The notes beneath the pieces were generated by a model. It was not told the origin of the DNA. It did not search any database and saw nothing but the letters and a program-made list of their open reading frames with translations. Shown piece after piece: positions 60,119 through 64,000 of a DNA stretch of 64,000 nucleotides. The DNA lies in contig OY856412.1 of the NCBI GenBank assembly GCA_963693085.1, positions 1,123,019,244-1,123,083,243 on the forward strand. Reading direction: 5' to 3'. Position 1 is the stretch's first letter. Every line of letters starts with the position of its first letter. Made by a program: the position numbers and the translations under genes. This DNA comes from Alisma plantago-aquatica (taxonomy: Eukaryota; Streptophyta; Magnoliopsida; Alismatales; Alismataceae).

Positions 60119-60826
60119 TGTTGGGTTTTGTGGAGAAAATATGCGCGGTGGAAGAAATAAAATCCACACAACCCGAAATAGGATATCATCGACAACAACG
60201 TATTTGGAAGAAGTATTTACGGGATATACCTTATCACGGAGCAAGTCTGGCGATGTCCCACTGCACGACGGTGCAACGCTGCTGACCTACACGGACGGAA
60301 CTTCTCTCCCGTTCGCTGTCGTAGGAAGATCCGGCGGCGCTCCTTTGCGGCAGTGATGTACGCGCTCGTAGCGCATACAGGTGATCGTCGACGTCCTCCG
60401 AACACAGGCGTCAAGGCGTCTGCGTCTCTACTTCGTCCATGCAGATGGACGGAACTCCACGTCACGCTTCCCAAGCCGACAGGAAGGAGTCGTGTCTTTG
60501 CGGCGGCATGCTAGCGACACGTTTCTCTCCTTTCTCTCCTAAGGACGATGACGGCTAGGGTTTACGTACGTAAGTGTAAACTAAAAGCGTCTCTCGATAT
60601 CTTATATAGATATCGGCCGTCAATCCTCCTTTAAATAGGATACGAAAGGGAAGTAGGATTTCCTAAGCCCATCGGTAAATAGAAACGTTGCTTTAATTAA
60701 AACGCTCGTGGATTAATTAGAATATTCTGGAATTCATTAATTAACCAAATAATCGTATTAATTGATTAATTAATATCCGACTCCATGCAATCGCTTGGGA
60801 TGGATCTATGGGCATATATACCAATA
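60119..60826 (-). repeat. Copia-like 3' LTR, minus orientation
   Basis: In minus direction it begins TATTGGTATATATGCCCATA (canonical TGTTGG, one base changed) and ends ...AAAACCCAACA. Directly before it is a polypurine tract, so this is a 3' LTR with the element body to the right. Its first ~515 bp match the repeat at 33988-34520 in opposite orientation. Confidence 0.7.
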
Positions 60827-60842
60827 GACTCCCACTTGCACT
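60827..60842 (-). other. Polypurine tract next to the copia-like LTR
   Basis: In minus direction the sequence is AGTGCAAGTGGGAGTC, like the AAGTGGGAG tract that precedes the 3' LTR in many plant copia elements. Confidence 0.65.
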
Positions 60843-61870
60843 TAGAGCCAGTCACTCCAATATTATTCTAATCCATTACATAAACACTTTAGTAATCAAT
60901 GTGATTCAGAGCAATTCCAATCAAATCCACAATTATACTCCTATTCCAACACATCCTATGCGTGTGACCCGGTAGGCTCCAAATTACGTTGGCAGTGATA
61001 TCCATAATCATATTATGATTTCACAAACAATGATTGGTATCTAGCAAGACTTCATTGCCACCCAAGTAATTGGAGAAGTTGGAGAACAACTTGACCTATC
61101 ATTCATGACTGGTGTTACAGTGATTGTATAGTTCTTTTGTCGCTGATATCCGGATTGAACTCGAGTCAGGGAATTGTTATCCTTTTCAACGTTCAATCCA
61201 TGTTCCTTGAACTAGAGCAGACTTTCTGAGATATATGTAAGCTCAATATCACATATTGACTCACATTAGCATGGCCATGCATTTCTCAGTCTCGCTTATC
61301 AAGTGGTCAGAATATCAAACTCCCATAGGAAGGACAAATTCCATCTACATCACTCACAGTCATCCCCATGTGTCACAGTGCACCCAAGCACCATCTTTAT
61401 GGAAATCCTTATTCAGGACCACTGTGGATGATGTCAAAGTACACCGAACGACATGTGATAAGTGTAGTGACTTCAGGTCTAAGAACCACAATCACCACCA
61501 TCATTATGAGATGTGACTCTAACTACCAATCATGGTATCCATGTGTCACTCTCAAGGTGGGTCTATCTGATACATTATTCTCTAACAAGTATCTACGTAT
61601 TTGGTTTGATATCTCCATATCATGGATAATGAGATTCTTCCATCAACCAACATACATTCTAATCTTATGTGTTATTGATGTCTATGGATATTTCCACAAT
61701 AACAACCGATTAGGGACAAAATAAGAATACATACTCTTAGCATACATATGATCTCACTATTCAGGTCATCAACCCGAAGACATATGTGGGCTCTGATCTC
61801 CAAAACACAAGATAAACATAGAGGAAGCGATTCGATTAACAACGGAATACGAAATATCACGAGAAATTAA
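60843..61870 (-). mobile_element. 3' untranslated remnant of the copia-like element
   Basis: By position this is the body side of the PPT. It contains no RNase H or reverse-transcriptase motif, only short frames. The element is truncated, or its pol has been replaced by the LTR-like DNA beginning near 61870. Confidence 0.4.
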
Positions 61871-63642
61871 AACTTTTCGAAAATGAGACCTCAAGAACCT
61901 GAAACTCCTTTTATAAAAGTAAGATGAACTGTTTACATCTCTGATAAATCACTTCTCGAGTGATTATATACATAATGATACAAAATCTCAAGACTTCAAA
62001 ATTCTCAGATCAACAAACTCCTAGGACCTGAGTGTACAGAGATGACATAAGACTATTCTGACTTCAAGACTAGACAGCACAGTGTTTCCACCTGAAATCA
62101 TTGCTGCTCCTAGTTTTGCTGCTGCTGCTGCTGTCCACCTGCAGATCGGTTCCTTCGACCTCGACGTCCACCTAAAGGTAGAAATCTACGGGGTGAGACA
62201 ATTTCAAATAATTGTCCCAGCGAGAGTGATAAATCTCCGCCAGAAACTTTGTTAAAAGCTATCAAAGGAATATCATGAGCAGGTAACTTAGATTACTCAC
62301 AGCATGCTTGATAACAATTAATCACCTTTATTAAGGAATATGAAGAACATGTATACTAATACTTGAACAGGATATTAAATGCAAGCGATGTAATAACAAT
62401 CAATGTTCTTTGTAGTTCAACCTAAGCAGTTATGCTACGCGGTTGATTATGTTTTACAAACATCATTATGCCCTGCGGAGATGAGGTATACCGCTCATGC
62501 TCCAACCGATCACTAGTAAGTCGCATCGGTATCATACTAGGTCATCGAAAGAGCCAGATTCTCATGACCTTCAACTACCTCAGTCAGAATGAGGATAAAC
62601 ATGCAGGACATCTAGTGTCTCTGCTAATATAGCTCACCAGGGTATTCTGGTACTTCACTATTAGAGTCACAGTGGCATTCTGCACTCTCTTTGCTATCGA
62701 AAGATTTCATTTTATCTCTCATCGATGCGGTATAAAAGATTCCCTTGGGAGAATAGTGTTACATCATACCGGTATAAACATATAGTGAAGGGTTGATGGA
62801 TTAAGATACATCCACATCAACTCCTACACTAGGATGTAAGGATATACACATCCATATTCCCCCACATACTCTAAAGTATGTGATCCAGGAGATCCCTTAG
62901 GAAAACCTGTTTCACCATCATTTAACTCCTGACAATGATGGATCTATGATCAGGGCTCTACATGATATGATTATACTTGGTTATTAGGTACATTTCAGTA
63001 TTCTTTTAGCATCATACATGTTTCCAAACATTCAAGTACTAAACATGGCTATAACAGAAGAATACTAAATGTAACAGGTATTACTCATATCAGTTATCAA
63101 ATGGATATCAATTCTTAATCATCTTATCACTATGATTCAGGAACATGGTTACTTACACCCTTATATCATCATAACACTTGCTATCAAGTGACATGTCAGC
63201 ATTAAGTCATCTATTAGCATGACTTTGATGTCATTCATGGCCCTCAAGGCATATCAGTTTCATATGATGCCACTTGCATCTAGGCAACATAGTTATTTGA
63301 GTTCATAAGCTATTGACTTATTTTCAATGGATATGATGTCATGATCCTTACCTGGATATGATTATTCTTTTATAAGAATTTGCATGATTAAATCAATTGA
63401 TAATAATCAACAATTCATAGTCAGATTAGTAGTCAATAAGACAGAATTAACCTTTCAATTCAAGGTTATACTTTTATGTCCTTACAAAGGGTAAGATTCC
63501 CTTGTTTATATCATTTAGGGTTATTCAACCCTTTCATTATGATTAGGAATAATGATTCCTCATCTCATATTTTGATCATACAATTCATGCTTAAAGGAAA
63601 AATCATGAGATTAGAGTTTATTGTTCATTTCAACATATTACT
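61870..63642 (-). repeat. Degenerate LTR-like noncoding repeat, minus orientation
   Basis: It resembles the reverse complement of parts of 2700-4650 (for example GATCCCTTAGG...TTTCACCATCATT at 62890 against 2747-2800). It includes a (GCT)n stretch at 62112-62136 and many short hairpins. No coding frame or LTR end is seen. Confidence 0.35.
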
Positions 63643-64000
63643 ATGAACCAGGGTTTACTATTCACATTACTCATGATTACCCTAGAATTAGGGTTTACTA
63701 TTCACATTACTAATGATTACCCTAGAATTAGGGTTTACTATTCACATTACTAATGATTACCCTAGAATTAGGGTTTACTATTCACATTACTAATGATTAC
63801 CCTAGAATTAGGGTTTACTATTCACATTACTAATGAATACCCTAGAATTAGGGTTTCCTATTCACATTACTAATGAATACCCTAGAATTAGGGTTTACTA
63901 TTCACATTACTAATGATTACCCTAGAATTAGGGTTTACTATTCACATTACTAATGATTACCCTAGAATTAGGGTTTACTATTCACATTACTCATGATTAC
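63643..64000. repeat. 40-bp tandem repeat with telomere-like core
   Basis: The unit CCTAGAATTAGGGTTTACTA then TTCACATTACTAATGATTAC repeats about nine times and runs off the right edge. A few point variants occur (TCATGATTAC, TAATGAATAC, GGGTTTCC). Each unit contains TTAGGGTTTA, one and a half plant telomere repeats, but the remainder is unrelated. It looks like a minisatellite inside the LTR-like DNA. Confidence 0.9.

Noticed and set aside
52357..64000. Regular short repeats that might suggest a CRISPR array
   Set aside because: The context is a plant genome. The stem-loop cluster has only four copies with no unique spacers of constant length, and the 40-bp array at the right edge has no spacers at all.

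Overview
This is nuclear DNA of a flowering plant. The evidence is one intron-rich gene with canonical GT-AG junctions, an AT-rich background, long (TA)n and (TC)n microsatellites, plant CACTA, Helitron and copia-type elements, and retroelement primer-binding sites complementary to plant initiator tRNA-Met. I cannot place the species. Nothing prokaryotic or organellar is visible.

Only one host gene is well supported. It is a full-size ABCG/PDR-type ABC transporter on the minus strand (31201 down to 21117). I assembled it as 20 exons that join in frame into 1,528 codons, with both nucleotide-binding domains and both membrane domains intact. A TATA box lies at about 31500 and a poly(A) signal at about 20910.

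The rest is layered mobile DNA. Positions 1-5000 hold degenerate LTR-like sequence. Positions 5060-9740 hold a decayed CACTA element with a LINE fragment inside it. A probable 4.3-kb Helitron with gene-like pieces (10691-15018) sits inside a (TA)n microsatellite. Next comes a ladder of eleven ~392-bp units separated by (TC)n/(TA)n/(GA)n tracts (15094-20493). The units resemble microsatellite-targeting MITEs; a twelfth, partial unit lies at 10535-10623 on the other side of the Helitron. Downstream of the transporter promoter are a small CACTA relic (32680-33330) and an LTR-like repeat (33988-34520). That repeat recurs inverted at 60119-60826.

Positions 34872-51054 form a nested pair. The outer element is a copia-type LTR retrotransposon on the minus strand with two 1,413-bp LTRs, TSD ACATC, PBS and PPT. 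It carries gag but no recognisable pol. Inside it lies a complete 9.8-kb CACTA transposon (36977-46797, TSD AAT). This has a TnpD-like transposase interrupted by four in-frame stops, and a multi-exon TnpA-like gene that ends in a ULP1/C48-type cysteine protease domain. To the right are an older LTR with PBS (51709 to about 54800) containing four stem-loops with covarying stems, a 303-bp mini-Helitron (56982-57284), a foldback (57401-57482), a copia-like LTR with PPT (60119-60842), and a 40-bp telomere-like tandem repeat running off the right edge.

The most distinctive items are the microsatellite-linked unit ladder with the Helitron inside it, the three tandem foldbacks in the CACTA leader, the TnpA-protease fusion, the gag-only host retroelement with its repeated TCGGTCGA/TCGACCGA stem-loops, and the covarying stem-loop cluster at 52357-52492. 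Exon boundaries and element ends were read by eye; no alignment or database search was run.
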